62,962 nt of DNA, from IMG/VR virus record IMGVR_UViG_3300022871_000857, positions 1-62,962 of that record; one strand, given 5' to 3'. Shown in pieces: positions 26,508 to 35,729 of the stretch. Origin of the DNA: a virus. The notes under the pieces were generated by a model. The model was given only the letters and a program-made list of their open reading frames with translations, was not told where the DNA came from and made no database searches. Both the position numbers and the translations under genes were made by a program. Each line of letters opens with the position of its first letter. Positions within the stretch are counted from its first letter, which is position 1.

Positions 26508-27375
26508 TTAATAATTTCTCCATCTTTTCTTTATTTAGAAAATTACCTGAAGTAATAAACTTATGGAAATCATCATATATATGTTTATTATCTTTATTTG
26601 ATGCAAATCTTATTTGTTCCATTATATCATTTCTATTACGACAAATTTTTATAGGTAAACCACTCCATTTTATTAAACCTTCTATCTTATGTGAGTTACT
26701 TGACAAAGGAACAAATGGTATTCCTGCTAATCCAGCCGCATAAATTCCGTGATGTTGACCTGTTACATATACTCTTGCATTTTTTAAACTTTTAACAATA
26801 GTATTAAAAGTGAATATTCTCTTAAAAGCCAAAATAGGTAAATCTATTGTTTTTAAAATAGCATATTCACTGACTCCAGGATGAGCATTTCCTTTTAATG
26901 TTAGACCTCTAGTATCTTGAACTAATACATTTTTATCTGTAAAGTTAATTGGGTCTACACATGAATCTAATAATACTTCAGGATTACCACCACATTGTTT
27001 TGCTTTATCATAGCTTAATATTTCTCTAACAGACAAGTAATCTAATTTTTTAAATACTTCATTGTAATAAGGAGCAGGGAAATCTAATACGGTATTTATA
27101 AGCATTGTCTTTTTATTAGTATCTTGTGCGTATTTTAAAATATCCATTAATACTGTCCCTGCTCTATTCTGATGATGTATAGTTCCTTCTCCGTTCACTA
27201 CAACTACTTCTGATTTATCAATCAGTTCTTTAAATTTATCATTAAATTTATCTGTATGAACATAATGTCTACCTACAACATAATGACTACTTAAAATATT
27301 GTTTATTGATTTCATAACTGCTTTAGAACCACTGTGTCCTGAATTGGTGTCATTTGCTAAAAATATTCTTTTCAT
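26497..27375 (-). CDS. polysaccharide pyruvyl transferase family protein
   Basis: A 292-residue protein with the family's GT-B-like pattern: NDTNSGHSGSKAVM near the start, VVNGEGTIHH at ~75-84, and GQHHGIYAAGLAGIPFV at ~213-229, the conserved (S)R/Q-x-H-x3-A-x2-xGxP element. Family members transfer pyruvate from PEP onto sugars as a ketal, giving negatively charged glycans. It overlaps both neighbours. Confidence 0.85.
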   Translation of the reverse strand: MKRIFLANDTNSGHSGSKAVMKSINNILSSHYVVGRHYVHTDKFNDKFKELIDKSEVVVVNGEGTIHHQNRAGTVLMDILKYAQDTNKKTMLINTVLDFPAPYYNEVFKKLDYLSVREILSYDKAKQCGGNPEVLLDSCVDPINFTDKNVLVQDTRGLTLKGNAHPGVSEYAILKTIDLPILAFKRIFTFNTIVKSLKNARVYVTGQHHGIYAAGLAGIPFVPLSSNSHKIEGLIKWSGLPIKICRNRNDIMEQIRFASNKDNKHIYDDFHKFITSGNFLNKEKMEKLLNEI

Positions 27376-28034
27376 TTGTTATCCTCTATTCGTTTATAAA
27401 ACTCATCATATGATAGTTTAGGAAAACTAATTATATTTGATGTTAAACTTACATTATATACTTCTACTTTAGTATGTTTTTTTATAATATCAAAATCTTT
27501 TATTTCATCTCTAATTTTATTTTCTCCTGCCCAATATATACCTGACCTACCATAACTTCCTGCATTAATGTCTTCATTTAAATCTTCATACCAATGAGTA
27601 TTATTGTTTCTAATATGAGTAGAACCAAAATCATATCCTAACAAATATATGTTTTCATATTTTCTTGATATAGCTAAAGACAAGGCAAATACACCCGATA
27701 AACCCATTCTACCAATAAAAATATTTGTTTCACTACTTTTTTCTATGAAGGGTGTAACATCATATTTATTTATAAAATAATTATTGTCATATCCAGCATA
27801 GTTTTTACATATTAGTTCTGTTCCTTTTGAATGTAATTCTATTAATTCAGTCCTACCTTTAGTCCATACTCCTATATCTGCCCATATTTGAACTGAAGGA
27901 TTGAATGGCATAAACATATGTGAAAAATTAACAGACCAAACATCAATTCCTTTATGTTGTATTTTATCCCACAATTGTTTGTCTATTCCTTCTTTTACTG
28001 AATATCCTCCACCTATGATAATTACGTCATTCAT
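27372..28034 (-). CDS. DUF115/MptE-like Rossmann protein, copy 2
   Basis: A 220-residue paralogue of the 25,322-25,981 protein: same IIGGGYSVKEGIDKQLW start, a FIGRMGLSGVFALSLAI helix corresponding to copy 1, and IYLLGYDFGSTH. Divergence is substantial, so the copies probably act on different acceptors. It is the last gene of the glycan island and overlaps dnaN by 4 bases, tying the island to the replication operon. Confidence 0.65.
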   Translation of the reverse strand: MNDVIIIGGGYSVKEGIDKQLWDKIQHKGIDVWSVNFSHMFMPFNPSVQIWADIGVWTKGRTELIELHSKGTELICKNYAGYDNNYFINKYDVTPFIEKSSETNIFIGRMGLSGVFALSLAISRKYENIYLLGYDFGSTHIRNNNTHWYEDLNEDINAGSYGRSGIYWAGENKIRDEIKDFDIIKKHTKVEVYNVSLTSNIISFPKLSYDEFYKRIEDNK

Positions 28035-29125
28035 TCTTTATTCTCCAATTGCATTGGCAATATAATATAAATATATTCGTTTGTTTTCCTAATTACTACA
28101 GGTTTTTCTGAAGTAGTAACTTCAAGTTCTATCTCTTTATCACATACTGTTTTTAGTATATCATTTATAAATACAGGATTAATACCCAATACTAATTCAA
28201 TATCGTTTTCTTTAATCTCTATTTCATCTTGTGCTTCATCCATATTACTGCTTTTCTTAAATAATACAATATTATCTTTTGCTATATTTATTGTAATTGC
28301 TTTTAATTCTAAATCAGTAAATACTGATACTCGTTTTAAAGCATCATAGAACCTCTTGGTTTCAATTTTAATACCACTCTTATACTTAGGTATTGCTTTA
28401 TCATAATCAGGGAAATCATCTTGTATTAATCTAGATACTAATATTATGTTGTTTAATTTAAAACATATTTGATTATTATTTATAGCAATTTCTATGTTGC
28501 CTTCACCCTGTAAATTTTTACTTATTTCTACGGCTGCTTTATAAGAAACAATAGATTTAATATTATTTGTAATTTCTTCTTCTAAAGTATCGAAAATAAC
28601 AGCAAGTCTTTTACTATCAGTTCCTACCATTCTAACTTCTTTACCTCTTATATCTAGCAATACTCCGTTGTAGGCGGGTTTTGTTTCATCTCTTGATACT
28701 GTAAATAAGGTCATATCTAGTAATCTTTTTAGTTTTATTTGTGAAATAGATATGCTATTTTCTAGACTATATGATATACTAGGGAAATCAGATATAGGTA
28801 ATCCATTTACTTTAAATTTTATTTTACCAAATGAAATAATTAAAGTATTTTCTTTTAGTTTTAAATTTATATCTTCCTTCGGTAATTCTTTTACTACACT
28901 AATGAATTTATTAATAGGAACAGTTATATTTCCTTGTTCTATAATTTTAGCTTTACAGTTATATTTTAAACTAATATCTAAATCGGTAACTGTAAAATCC
29001 ACACTGTCTTCATTTGTAGTAATCATAACATTTTCTAAAATAGGTAAACTAGCTTGAGGTGAAGCAATATTTTGAATTGCAAATGCAACATTTAATAAAT
29101 CCTGTTGATTAATAACTACTTCCAT
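28031..29125 (-). CDS. dnaN: DNA polymerase sliding clamp (beta)
   Basis: A 364-residue protein of bacterial beta-clamp length with the three-domain pattern: start MEVVINQQDLLNVAFAIQNI, the PILENVMI segment, LFTVSRDETKPAYNGVLLDI in domain 2, VGTDSKRLAV, and a C-terminus ending in the usual strand. It should encircle DNA and tether the phage's family B polymerase. A phage-encoded clamp together with a clamp loader (55,967) gives a largely host-independent replisome. Confidence 0.95.
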   Translation of the reverse strand: MEVVINQQDLLNVAFAIQNIASPQASLPILENVMITTNEDSVDFTVTDLDISLKYNCKAKIIEQGNITVPINKFISVVKELPKEDINLKLKENTLIISFGKIKFKVNGLPISDFPSISYSLENSISISQIKLKRLLDMTLFTVSRDETKPAYNGVLLDIRGKEVRMVGTDSKRLAVIFDTLEEEITNNIKSIVSYKAAVEISKNLQGEGNIEIAINNNQICFKLNNIILVSRLIQDDFPDYDKAIPKYKSGIKIETKRFYDALKRVSVFTDLELKAITINIAKDNIVLFKKSSNMDEAQDEIEIKENDIELVLGINPVFINDILKTVCDKEIELEVTTSEKPVVIRKTNEYIYIILPMQLENKE

Positions 29126-29126
29126 A

Positions 29127-30557
29127 TTAAACTCCTTTATTTAAGTTAATTACATTAACGTTAATTGAAATATCATCTATTCTATGAATAATACATAATA
29201 ATTGAAATGGTAGGTTTTTAAATAAATCAAAAACTAAATTTAAATTATCTTCATCTAATGAACTAAACCCCTCATCTGCTATAATAAGTCCTGTTTCATT
29301 TTTTTCTAATAATAATGAAAGTTGAAATGCAATAGATAATATTAGTTTTTCACCATTACTTAAATCTTTATATTTATATTGTTTGTCTTCTCTTGTTAAT
29401 ATAAATTCAAATTCTTTTTTATCATTTATTATAAATGAGATAGTAAATCCTATATTAGTAATTATTGAATTAATAATAGGTTCTATATGTTTCAACCATT
29501 CTTTCATATAGAAAGAAATAAAGTTATCTAAATAATTAATAGCTTCTTTAATTAAAATAGCATCTTTGGTTGTATATACATATTCTTTTTGTTTTAATCT
29601 ATTATTTAATTTTTCTCTTAATATAATTAAATTTTGTTTTCTTTCCCTACGTTTGTTTAATTCTTTTTCATTATCTTTTAATGCTTTTTCATCTTTAATT
29701 AAATTGACTTCAATTTCTTTAAGTTGTTCATTAATACTATTTATTATATTATGATGTTTTTCTATTATTGTTTTTTTATATTGATGTTCTATTATTTGTT
29801 CACAAGAAGGACAAATATCTTCAATCATTAAATTATCTATTTTAGTAGTTTCATCTTTCTTTTTAGTATTAAGTTGTACTTTGATTTTATATGAGTGATT
29901 ATAATATTTATTTTTTAATTTAATACTTTCTAAATCTAGTTCTCTTTCTTCCTTCTTTATTATATCAACACCTAATTCTAATAAACTTAATCTTTCTTCA
30001 GAAGGATAATGAGTATCTACATGTAAATTATCTTTATTAAATATCTCTTTATGTCTTTTTTCTTTCAATAAATTCATTCTTATTTTATTAATAATGTTTT
30101 CATGAAAAGAAAATAAACTTCTAGTAATTTCACTTCTATTGGATTCAAGTATATTAATACCAGTAGCATTATCTATCATTCTAAACTTTTTAAAATAATC
30201 TACATTTTTAAATAGAGTATTTAAGAAGTTTTGTTTTTCTTTATTAGTTACTATTGGCATTTCTTCATCATTTTTAATTATAGTTATTTTTGTGGGATAT
30301 TCTCTAGTTATTGTGTAATTATCTTTATCATTTATCATTTTTACTTTAACTGAACAACTAGTTGCTTTGTCTCTGGTGGGTAATTCAATTAAAGATTTTT
30401 CTGAATATCCATATAATGCAAAAAGTAATGAATCTAATACTAAAGTGCTTTTACCTGTTCCGTTGTTTCCTTTAATTAAATTAATATTGTTAAATTTAAA
30501 ATGTTCTTTACCTTCAAAACATCTAAAATTATTTAATTCTATATATTCTAATATCAT
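29127..30557 (-). CDS. sbcC: SbcC/Rad50-like (gp46) recombination ATPase
   Basis: A 476-residue SMC-like ATPase, short for SbcC and typical for phage gp46. Walker A GNNGTGKST is at ~30-38, a zinc hook CPSC at ~250 sits between two coiled-coil arms, the signature DLSNGEKLILS at ~403 and Walker B IIADEGFSSLD at ~430. With SbcD it resects DNA ends during recombination-dependent replication. The start overlaps sbcD by 4 bases. Confidence 0.95.
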   Translation of the reverse strand: MILEYIELNNFRCFEGKEHFKFNNINLIKGNNGTGKSTLVLDSLLFALYGYSEKSLIELPTRDKATSCSVKVKMINDKDNYTITREYPTKITIIKNDEEMPIVTNKEKQNFLNTLFKNVDYFKKFRMIDNATGINILESNRSEITRSLFSFHENIINKIRMNLLKEKRHKEIFNKDNLHVDTHYPSEERLSLLELGVDIIKKEERELDLESIKLKNKYYNHSYKIKVQLNTKKKDETTKIDNLMIEDICPSCEQIIEHQYKKTIIEKHHNIINSINEQLKEIEVNLIKDEKALKDNEKELNKRRERKQNLIILREKLNNRLKQKEYVYTTKDAILIKEAINYLDNFISFYMKEWLKHIEPIINSIITNIGFTISFIINDKKEFEFILTREDKQYKYKDLSNGEKLILSIAFQLSLLLEKNETGLIIADEGFSSLDEDNLNLVFDLFKNLPFQLLCIIHRIDDISINVNVINLNKGV

Positions 30558-31417
30558 AAAATTCCCTCATCTTTAAATTGTTTTTCTAAAATATTATGTA
30601 TTTCTTTATTTTGTTTAATATTTCTTAACCACTCCTTTGCAATATCATTTATACTATTATCAGTGTTAAGTTCAGATTCTATTATATGGTTCTCAAAATT
30701 AATTTTTATTCTAAAATCATAATATGCTTTTTTAGCTTCTTCTATTTTAGTTGAATAAGATATAAGCTCATCAAATGAATTTAATGTTAATCTTACTTTT
30801 GATAAATAAGGTATATTTTCTAATTCTTTAATATCTGTAATATCATACATTGATATTGGTGTTTTTAATTCTTTAAATTCTAATTTATTGTTTTCAATAA
30901 AAGCGATATACTTAGGAACATTAATATCTTCATTAAAACTAGTATATAAACAAGAACCTAAATGATACATTTTATCTTTAACTATTTCTTGAAATGTATG
31001 TTGATGTCCTAATAAAACAAAGTTGTATCTTATTAAATCTTCAACATCACACTTATAACCTCCTATTGCTCTCAATGATTTATTTACCATAAAATGCCCG
31101 TAGAAATTATTGTTGTCTTCTAAATCATCATATATACTAATACCAAAATGGTTTAGAAAATCAATTACTGTTAAATCTTTTTCTACAGCAGGATGATTGC
31201 CTCTTAATATAGTAACTTTTCCGTATTTATATTTAAATTTAGATATCCAATAACAAGTAAAATCTAATACTTTTGCAGATAATACTTTCTTATTAACTAA
31301 ATCTCCTAAATGTATAAGTTCATCTGCATTATACTTATATATTTCATTGAATATTGAGTTTATTTCATCTATATTTTTTTCTTCTATATGAGTATCGCCT
31401 ATTATTAACTGTTTCAT
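30554..31417 (-). CDS. sbcD: SbcD/Mre11-like (gp47) nuclease
   Basis: A 287-residue metallophosphoesterase nuclease: GDTHIEE (residues 7-13), LGDLVN (~37-42), RGNHPA (~73-78) and LGHQHT (~136-141) supply the two-metal site. C-terminal residues form the partner-binding cap. Pairs with the gene immediately downstream. Confidence 0.9.
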   Translation of the reverse strand: MKQLIIGDTHIEEKNIDEINSIFNEIYKYNADELIHLGDLVNKKVLSAKVLDFTCYWISKFKYKYGKVTILRGNHPAVEKDLTVIDFLNHFGISIYDDLEDNNNFYGHFMVNKSLRAIGGYKCDVEDLIRYNFVLLGHQHTFQEIVKDKMYHLGSCLYTSFNEDINVPKYIAFIENNKLEFKELKTPISMYDITDIKELENIPYLSKVRLTLNSFDELISYSTKIEEAKKAYYDFRIKINFENHIIESELNTDNSINDIAKEWLRNIKQNKEIHNILEKQFKDEGIL

Positions 31418-31608
31418 TTATCTTCTTTCTTATAATAATATGTTTCAGGTATCGGATTTTGAAACTTAGCAAAACAATTATGACAGATATATTCTTTATA
31501 TCCTGTTTTTACAATTTTGGTACTTGCCATTCCTATTTCTTTAACTTCTCTTAAATCGGCAACTTCATCTCTTTCCATTAGAGTTTCACCACAATTAGGA
31601 CAATTCAT
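31414..31608 (-). CDS. small zinc-ribbon protein
   Basis: A 64-residue protein with CPNC at residues 3-6 and CHNC at ~43-46, a four-Cys zinc ribbon. I start it at 31608, preceded by AGGAG; an upstream in-frame start at 31620 is possible but has weaker support. It overlaps sbcD by 4 bases. Function unknown. Confidence 0.7.
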   Translation of the reverse strand: MNCPNCGETLMERDEVADLREVKEIGMASTKIVKTGYKEYICHNCFAKFQNPIPETYYYKKEDK

Positions 31609-31735
31609 TTTTCTCCTCATATTCTTTTAGAATTTCTTTTAGTTCATCTTTAGCTTCTGTTCTTTTGTATCTGTTTTTGCTTTTTTTAACTCTAGTTACA
31701 GGGTCTATTTCCCAAGTCTTTCTTATTTTTCCCAT
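31595..31735 (-). CDS. 46-residue basic phage protein (WEIDPVTRV type)
   Basis: A small basic protein containing TWEIDPVTRVKKSKNRY, a motif I recognise from short uncharacterised proteins of phages and low-GC bacteria. It overlaps the preceding stop as TAATG and runs 14 bases into the zinc-ribbon gene. Its conserved motif is the reason to keep so short a frame. Confidence 0.65.
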   Translation of the reverse strand: MGKIRKTWEIDPVTRVKKSKNRYKRTEAKDELKEILKEYEEKNELS

Positions 31736-31977
31736 TATTCCCAATCATGTCTTATTTTTATTTTAATATTCTTTTTATCTTGATTAAATAATTTAACAAA
31801 ATCAATTATTGCATCATTGAATCCTAAGTCATTATAAAATTCATATGCAACCTCAACATCATCTCCTATTTCATAACTTTGACCCTCCGAAATATTATGA
31901 CCTTTTGTTTTATTAATTAAATCAATATTATTTTTTGATACTACCGTATTATAAACAAGAGTAAGATATGTTATCAT
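31735..31977 (-). CDS. small hypothetical protein
   Basis: An 80-residue mixed-charge protein (DDVEVAYEFYNDLGF) with no recognised motif. The stop overlaps the next ATG by one base and the start overlaps the phosphoesterase gene by 4, so it belongs to that operon driven from 33,229. Confidence 0.5.
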   Translation of the reverse strand: MITYLTLVYNTVVSKNNIDLINKTKGHNISEGQSYEIGDDVEVAYEFYNDLGFNDAIIDFVKLFNQDKKNIKIKIRHDWE

Positions 31978-33161
31978 TTTTTAACACCTTTCGATTTTAA
32001 ATCTACAGGATAAAAATTAGTATGACTTCTTTCATCTGTACATAACCATAACATTTGAGAAGGATTGCCTATAGTGCTTGCCATTCTCTCCGATAAGTCG
32101 TCTCCACCTACAGGTGAACCAATAACTATCTTTCTTTCACCAACAGACCAATGATGTACATGAGCAGATACAATTACATCCGCATCATGTATTTTTTGCC
32201 AGCCCAAATACCTAGCTTGACCTACTGGAGTTTCGTCTTGTGCATATGCTTCATGTCGTAATAAATATTTCCAATTTCTAATAGGTACTTCTAAATAATC
32301 CAATTCATTAAAATTAACTGTTAGATTTTTTAGATTTAATAGATTTTTATTTTGTGCTAATATCATATAAATCATTAAGTCCCAATTACTGGCAGGGTCA
32401 GCATCCTTACCCAATCTACCATGATTACCTTTAACACCATAAAAATCAACTGCTAATCCACGTTCAAGTAATGACATAATAATTTTCATCATATATTCAA
32501 CTACTAACATTACCTGTGTTGGAGGTGCTTCATCTTGATGGAAAGCTTGGGTAGGATAAATACCTTCTCCATTAGCCATATCTCCAGCAGACAGTATTTT
32601 TACACTATCTATTTTAACATGTTTACTAATATGTTTATCTATAAGTTTTAAACTATTATTCAATAGTTCATTTATGCTCTTTTTAAATACTTCTAAATTA
32701 TAAGTAGCTGTATCTTTTCCTGCATGCCAATCAGCCAAACCAATAACAACTGTTTCAGAACCCGAAATAGGAGTTTTTACTTTACTATAAGTAGAGTATT
32801 TAGTTAAATTTTGTTTTAATGCTTCATTTATTTTCAATGAATAAGTTGCATTATCAATAATATTATATTTTTCACATAATCTAGTTATTTCAAATAATGG
32901 AATTTCTAGTTGTTTACTTACCATAGATTTAGATTTAAAAATAGCTAATAATTTAAGTAATTCAGGTTTGCTTATGTTTGCTTTAGTATTTTTATTTAAT
33001 TCAGACCTAAAACAAGTTTTACCTTGACTTCTTAAATCTTGTAATCTATATCTTATTGTCCTTTCACTTACATTATGTAATTCAGATAATTCTTTATCAT
33101 CTAAACCTTTCTCATAGTTTTTAATTAACTGCTTTTCATCTATTGTTGTTTTATTAGACAT
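31974..33161 (-). CDS. HTH-metallophosphoesterase fusion
   Basis: A 395-residue protein. Residues ~10-60 are a helix-turn-helix (LDDKELSELHNVSERTIRYRL). Residues ~140-370 are a phosphoesterase with LADWHAGKD, LSAGDMANGE, KGNHGR and VSAHVHHWS. DNA-binding plus nuclease-like domains suggest a sequence-directed DNA enzyme or a regulator, possibly an autoregulated one, since a perfect promoter lies 40 bases upstream. Confidence 0.8.
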   Translation of the reverse strand: MSNKTTIDEKQLIKNYEKGLDDKELSELHNVSERTIRYRLQDLRSQGKTCFRSELNKNTKANISKPELLKLLAIFKSKSMVSKQLEIPLFEITRLCEKYNIIDNATYSLKINEALKQNLTKYSTYSKVKTPISGSETVVIGLADWHAGKDTATYNLEVFKKSINELLNNSLKLIDKHISKHVKIDSVKILSAGDMANGEGIYPTQAFHQDEAPPTQVMLVVEYMMKIIMSLLERGLAVDFYGVKGNHGRLGKDADPASNWDLMIYMILAQNKNLLNLKNLTVNFNELDYLEVPIRNWKYLLRHEAYAQDETPVGQARYLGWQKIHDADVIVSAHVHHWSVGERKIVIGSPVGGDDLSERMASTIGNPSQMLWLCTDERSHTNFYPVDLKSKGVKK

Positions 33162-33200
33162 TTATTGTCTCCTCTATTTTTCCTTCTTTTACTTAATATT

Positions 33201-33229
33201 ATTATATCATACTCCGGTATAAATGTCAA
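33201..33229 (-). promoter_or_regulatory. consensus sigma-70 promoter
   Basis: TTGACA at 33229-33224 and TATAAT at 33206-33201 are both perfect and separated by exactly 17 bases. It faces the HTH-phosphoesterase gene, whose ATG lies about 40 bases downstream, and overlaps the end of the preceding gene. Full host consensus implies early transcription by unmodified host polymerase. Confidence 0.85.
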
Positions 33230-33446
33230 GTACTGTTTTTTCTATAACTTTTATACTGCCACAATCATCCAATTCCTTGCAAAAAAGAAGTCCTTCATAA
33301 TTTGCTTCTTCATATTCATCCTCATAAGTATCGGAATATTCTTTTACTAAATCTTCTGCTTTTTCTAATGCCTTTTCTTTTATACTAAAAATGTGAAATT
33401 CAATATCTATATGTTTATCTTCTTCAATTACAACATATACAATCAT
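33207..33446 (-). CDS. small acidic protein
   Basis: A 79-residue, strongly acidic protein (YSDTYEDEYEEANYEG) with a helical middle. Acidic phage proteins of this size are often DNA mimics or inhibitors, but nothing specific marks it. An AAAGGAG site precedes the start. The tRNA lies just upstream. Confidence 0.5.
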   Translation of the reverse strand: MIVYVVIEEDKHIDIEFHIFSIKEKALEKAEDLVKEYSDTYEDEYEEANYEGLLFCKELDDCGSIKVIEKTVLDIYTGV

Positions 33447-33466
33447 TTTTATTCTCCTTTATTAAA

Positions 33467-33540
33467 TGGAGCTGACGGTAGGTATCGAACCCACGTATAC
33501 TGCTTACAGGGCAGTCATTCTTCCATTGAATTACGCCAGC
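33467..33540 (-). tRNA. tRNA-Thr (UGU) on a Gly-like body
   Basis: A complete cloverleaf: acceptor GCTGGCG/CGTCAGC, D-arm ATTC-AATGGAA-GAAT, anticodon stem ACTGC/GCAGT, loop CCTGTAA giving anticodon UGU, T-arm with TTCGATA, T73 and encoded CCA (33469-33467). Position 33 is C, not the near-universal U. The D-arm, variable loop and T73 look like bacterial tRNA-Gly, so acceptor identity is uncertain: the anticodon says Thr (ACA). Confidence 0.8.
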
Positions 33541-33550
33541 AAAATATATT

Positions 33551-35665
33551 TTATTCTTCTGTTTTTTCAATTTTAAACAACTTACGGTCAGCATATTCCT
33601 GTTGCTTACCTTTATTCCATTGACTAACTGGTCTTAAATATCCTACTACTCTTGAATAAACTTCACAATCAGAATTACATTTCGGACATTTAAAATGTTC
33701 TCCAAATATATATCCATGAGAAGGACAAATACTAAATGTAGGTGTTATTGTGAAATAAGGTAATTTATAATTACTACAAATCTTTTTAACTAAATTCTTT
33801 ACTGATTCATTTGAAGGTCTTGCTTCTCCTATAAACAGGTGGACGACAGTTCCCCCAGTATATTTTGTTTGAATATTATCTTGTAAATCCAATACATCAA
33901 CTATTGAATCTGTATATCCTACAGGCAATTGAGAACTATTGGAGTAATAAGGCTCAGCACCCTTTTTATATTCTTCTTCGTTAGATACTATTATATCTTT
34001 AAATTCTTCTTTATCCATTAGAGCAAGTCTATACGCTGTGGATTCTGCTGGAGAAGCCTCTAAATTATAATTATTTCCAGTTTCTTTTTGATACTCAATT
34101 AATTTATCTCTCATAAAATCTAAGGTTTCTTCAGTAAATTTTATTCCGTTCTCACTACCTATATCTTCTTTCAAGAAATTACAACATGCCTCGTTCATTC
34201 CTACTAACCCAATAGTAGAGAAGTGATTTTTCCAATATTCACCAAATCTTTCTTTTACTGTTCTAATATAAAATTTAGTATAGGGGTATAAATCATTTTC
34301 AGTAAACTTTTCTATTATTTTTCTTTTAATTTCTAAACTCTCTTTAGCTAGAAACATTAACCTATCTAATTTGTCAAAGAACTCCTTTTTATTATTACTT
34401 AAATATGCTATTCTAGGCATATTAATCGTTACCACACCAACCGAACCAGTAAGTGCCGATGAACCAAATAAACCTCCTCCTCTTTTTTCTAATTGTTTGA
34501 GGTCTAATCTTAATCGGCAACAAAGACTCCTGGAATCTTCAGGCTTCATATCTGAAGATACAAAATTAGAAAAATATGGGATTCCGAATTTGGAAGTCAT
34601 CTGCCATAATCCATCAAAATCTTTATTATCCCAATCAAAATCTTTTGTTATATTATATGTGGGTATAGGAAAACTAAATATCTTACCTTTCCCGTCTCCC
34701 TCTGACATTACTTCAAAGAAGGCTTTATTAAACATATTCATTTCTTTTTGAAAATCACCATATGTTTCTTCTTGTTCTTCTCCGCCCATTAAGACTTTCA
34801 TATCTTTATAATTAGGAGAAACAATTAGGTCTAAAGTAACATTTGTAAATGGTGCTTGAAATCCTGTTCTTGTTGGTACGTTCATATTAAAAATAAATTC
34901 TTGTAATGCTTGTTTAACATCTTTATTAGTTAATTTATCATACCTAATAAAAGGAGCAAGTAAAGTATCAAATGAACTAAATGCTTGGGCTCCTGCTGTT
35001 TCTCCTTGTAAGGTATAGAAGAAGTTTATAATTTGACCTAATATAGTACTTAAATGTCTAGCTGGCTTACTTTCTGTCTTATATGATACTCCAGTAAACC
35101 CTGATTTTAATAAATCAAATAGGTCATGTCCAACGCAATATGAAGATAAATATGATAAGTCATGTATATGTAATTCTCCACTGTTATGTGCGTCTCTTAT
35201 TTCTTTTGGATAAATTTTATTTAACCAATATGTTTTTGTTATTTCAGATGATACATAATTGTTTAAACCCTGTAATGAAAATCCTTGATTACTATTCTCA
35301 CTTACTTTCCAATCTAATTTCTTTAAATAGTTATTAATTATAGAAGAATTAAAATCAGAAGTTATGATTCTTAATTGTTTATGTTGCTCTCTATATATAA
35401 TACAGGCTTTTGCTGTTTCTTTATATGTTGAACCTAATAATACTTCTTCCATACAATCTTGAACATCTTCAACTGTAGGATATCTATCTTCAACTGTAGT
35501 CTGTACCATTCTTATTGTTTTAGTAGCTAATTTTTTTGCTATGTCTTCATTAAATTCATTTGTTGCTTTCCCTGCTTTATTTAAGGCAAGAACCAATTTA
35601 TCAAAACTAAATTTAACTTTCTTGCCGTTACGTTTTATAATGTTTTTAAAATGTGCGTTAGTCAT
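33551..35665 (-). CDS. nrdD: anaerobic ribonucleoside-triphosphate reductase
   Basis: A 704-residue class III reductase. It has an N-terminal ATP-cone (RNGKKVKFSFDKLVLALNKAG), the barrel with SLCCRL, and near the C-terminus the zinc site CPSHGY/CPKC and the glycyl-radical motif RVVGYLRPVSQW. It makes dNTPs without oxygen, so infection occurs anaerobically. The activase NrdG is not in the window and must lie elsewhere or be supplied by the host. The long upstream leader is structured. Confidence 0.97.
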   Translation of the reverse strand: MTNAHFKNIIKRNGKKVKFSFDKLVLALNKAGKATNEFNEDIAKKLATKTIRMVQTTVEDRYPTVEDVQDCMEEVLLGSTYKETAKACIIYREQHKQLRIITSDFNSSIINNYLKKLDWKVSENSNQGFSLQGLNNYVSSEITKTYWLNKIYPKEIRDAHNSGELHIHDLSYLSSYCVGHDLFDLLKSGFTGVSYKTESKPARHLSTILGQIINFFYTLQGETAGAQAFSSFDTLLAPFIRYDKLTNKDVKQALQEFIFNMNVPTRTGFQAPFTNVTLDLIVSPNYKDMKVLMGGEEQEETYGDFQKEMNMFNKAFFEVMSEGDGKGKIFSFPIPTYNITKDFDWDNKDFDGLWQMTSKFGIPYFSNFVSSDMKPEDSRSLCCRLRLDLKQLEKRGGGLFGSSALTGSVGVVTINMPRIAYLSNNKKEFFDKLDRLMFLAKESLEIKRKIIEKFTENDLYPYTKFYIRTVKERFGEYWKNHFSTIGLVGMNEACCNFLKEDIGSENGIKFTEETLDFMRDKLIEYQKETGNNYNLEASPAESTAYRLALMDKEEFKDIIVSNEEEYKKGAEPYYSNSSQLPVGYTDSIVDVLDLQDNIQTKYTGGTVVHLFIGEARPSNESVKNLVKKICSNYKLPYFTITPTFSICPSHGYIFGEHFKCPKCNSDCEVYSRVVGYLRPVSQWNKGKQQEYADRKLFKIEKTEE

Positions 35666-35729
35666 ATTATTCCTTCATACAAATAGATTTTAGGTGGTTT
35701 ATCTTAGTATAGTACTCTTAAAGACCTCT

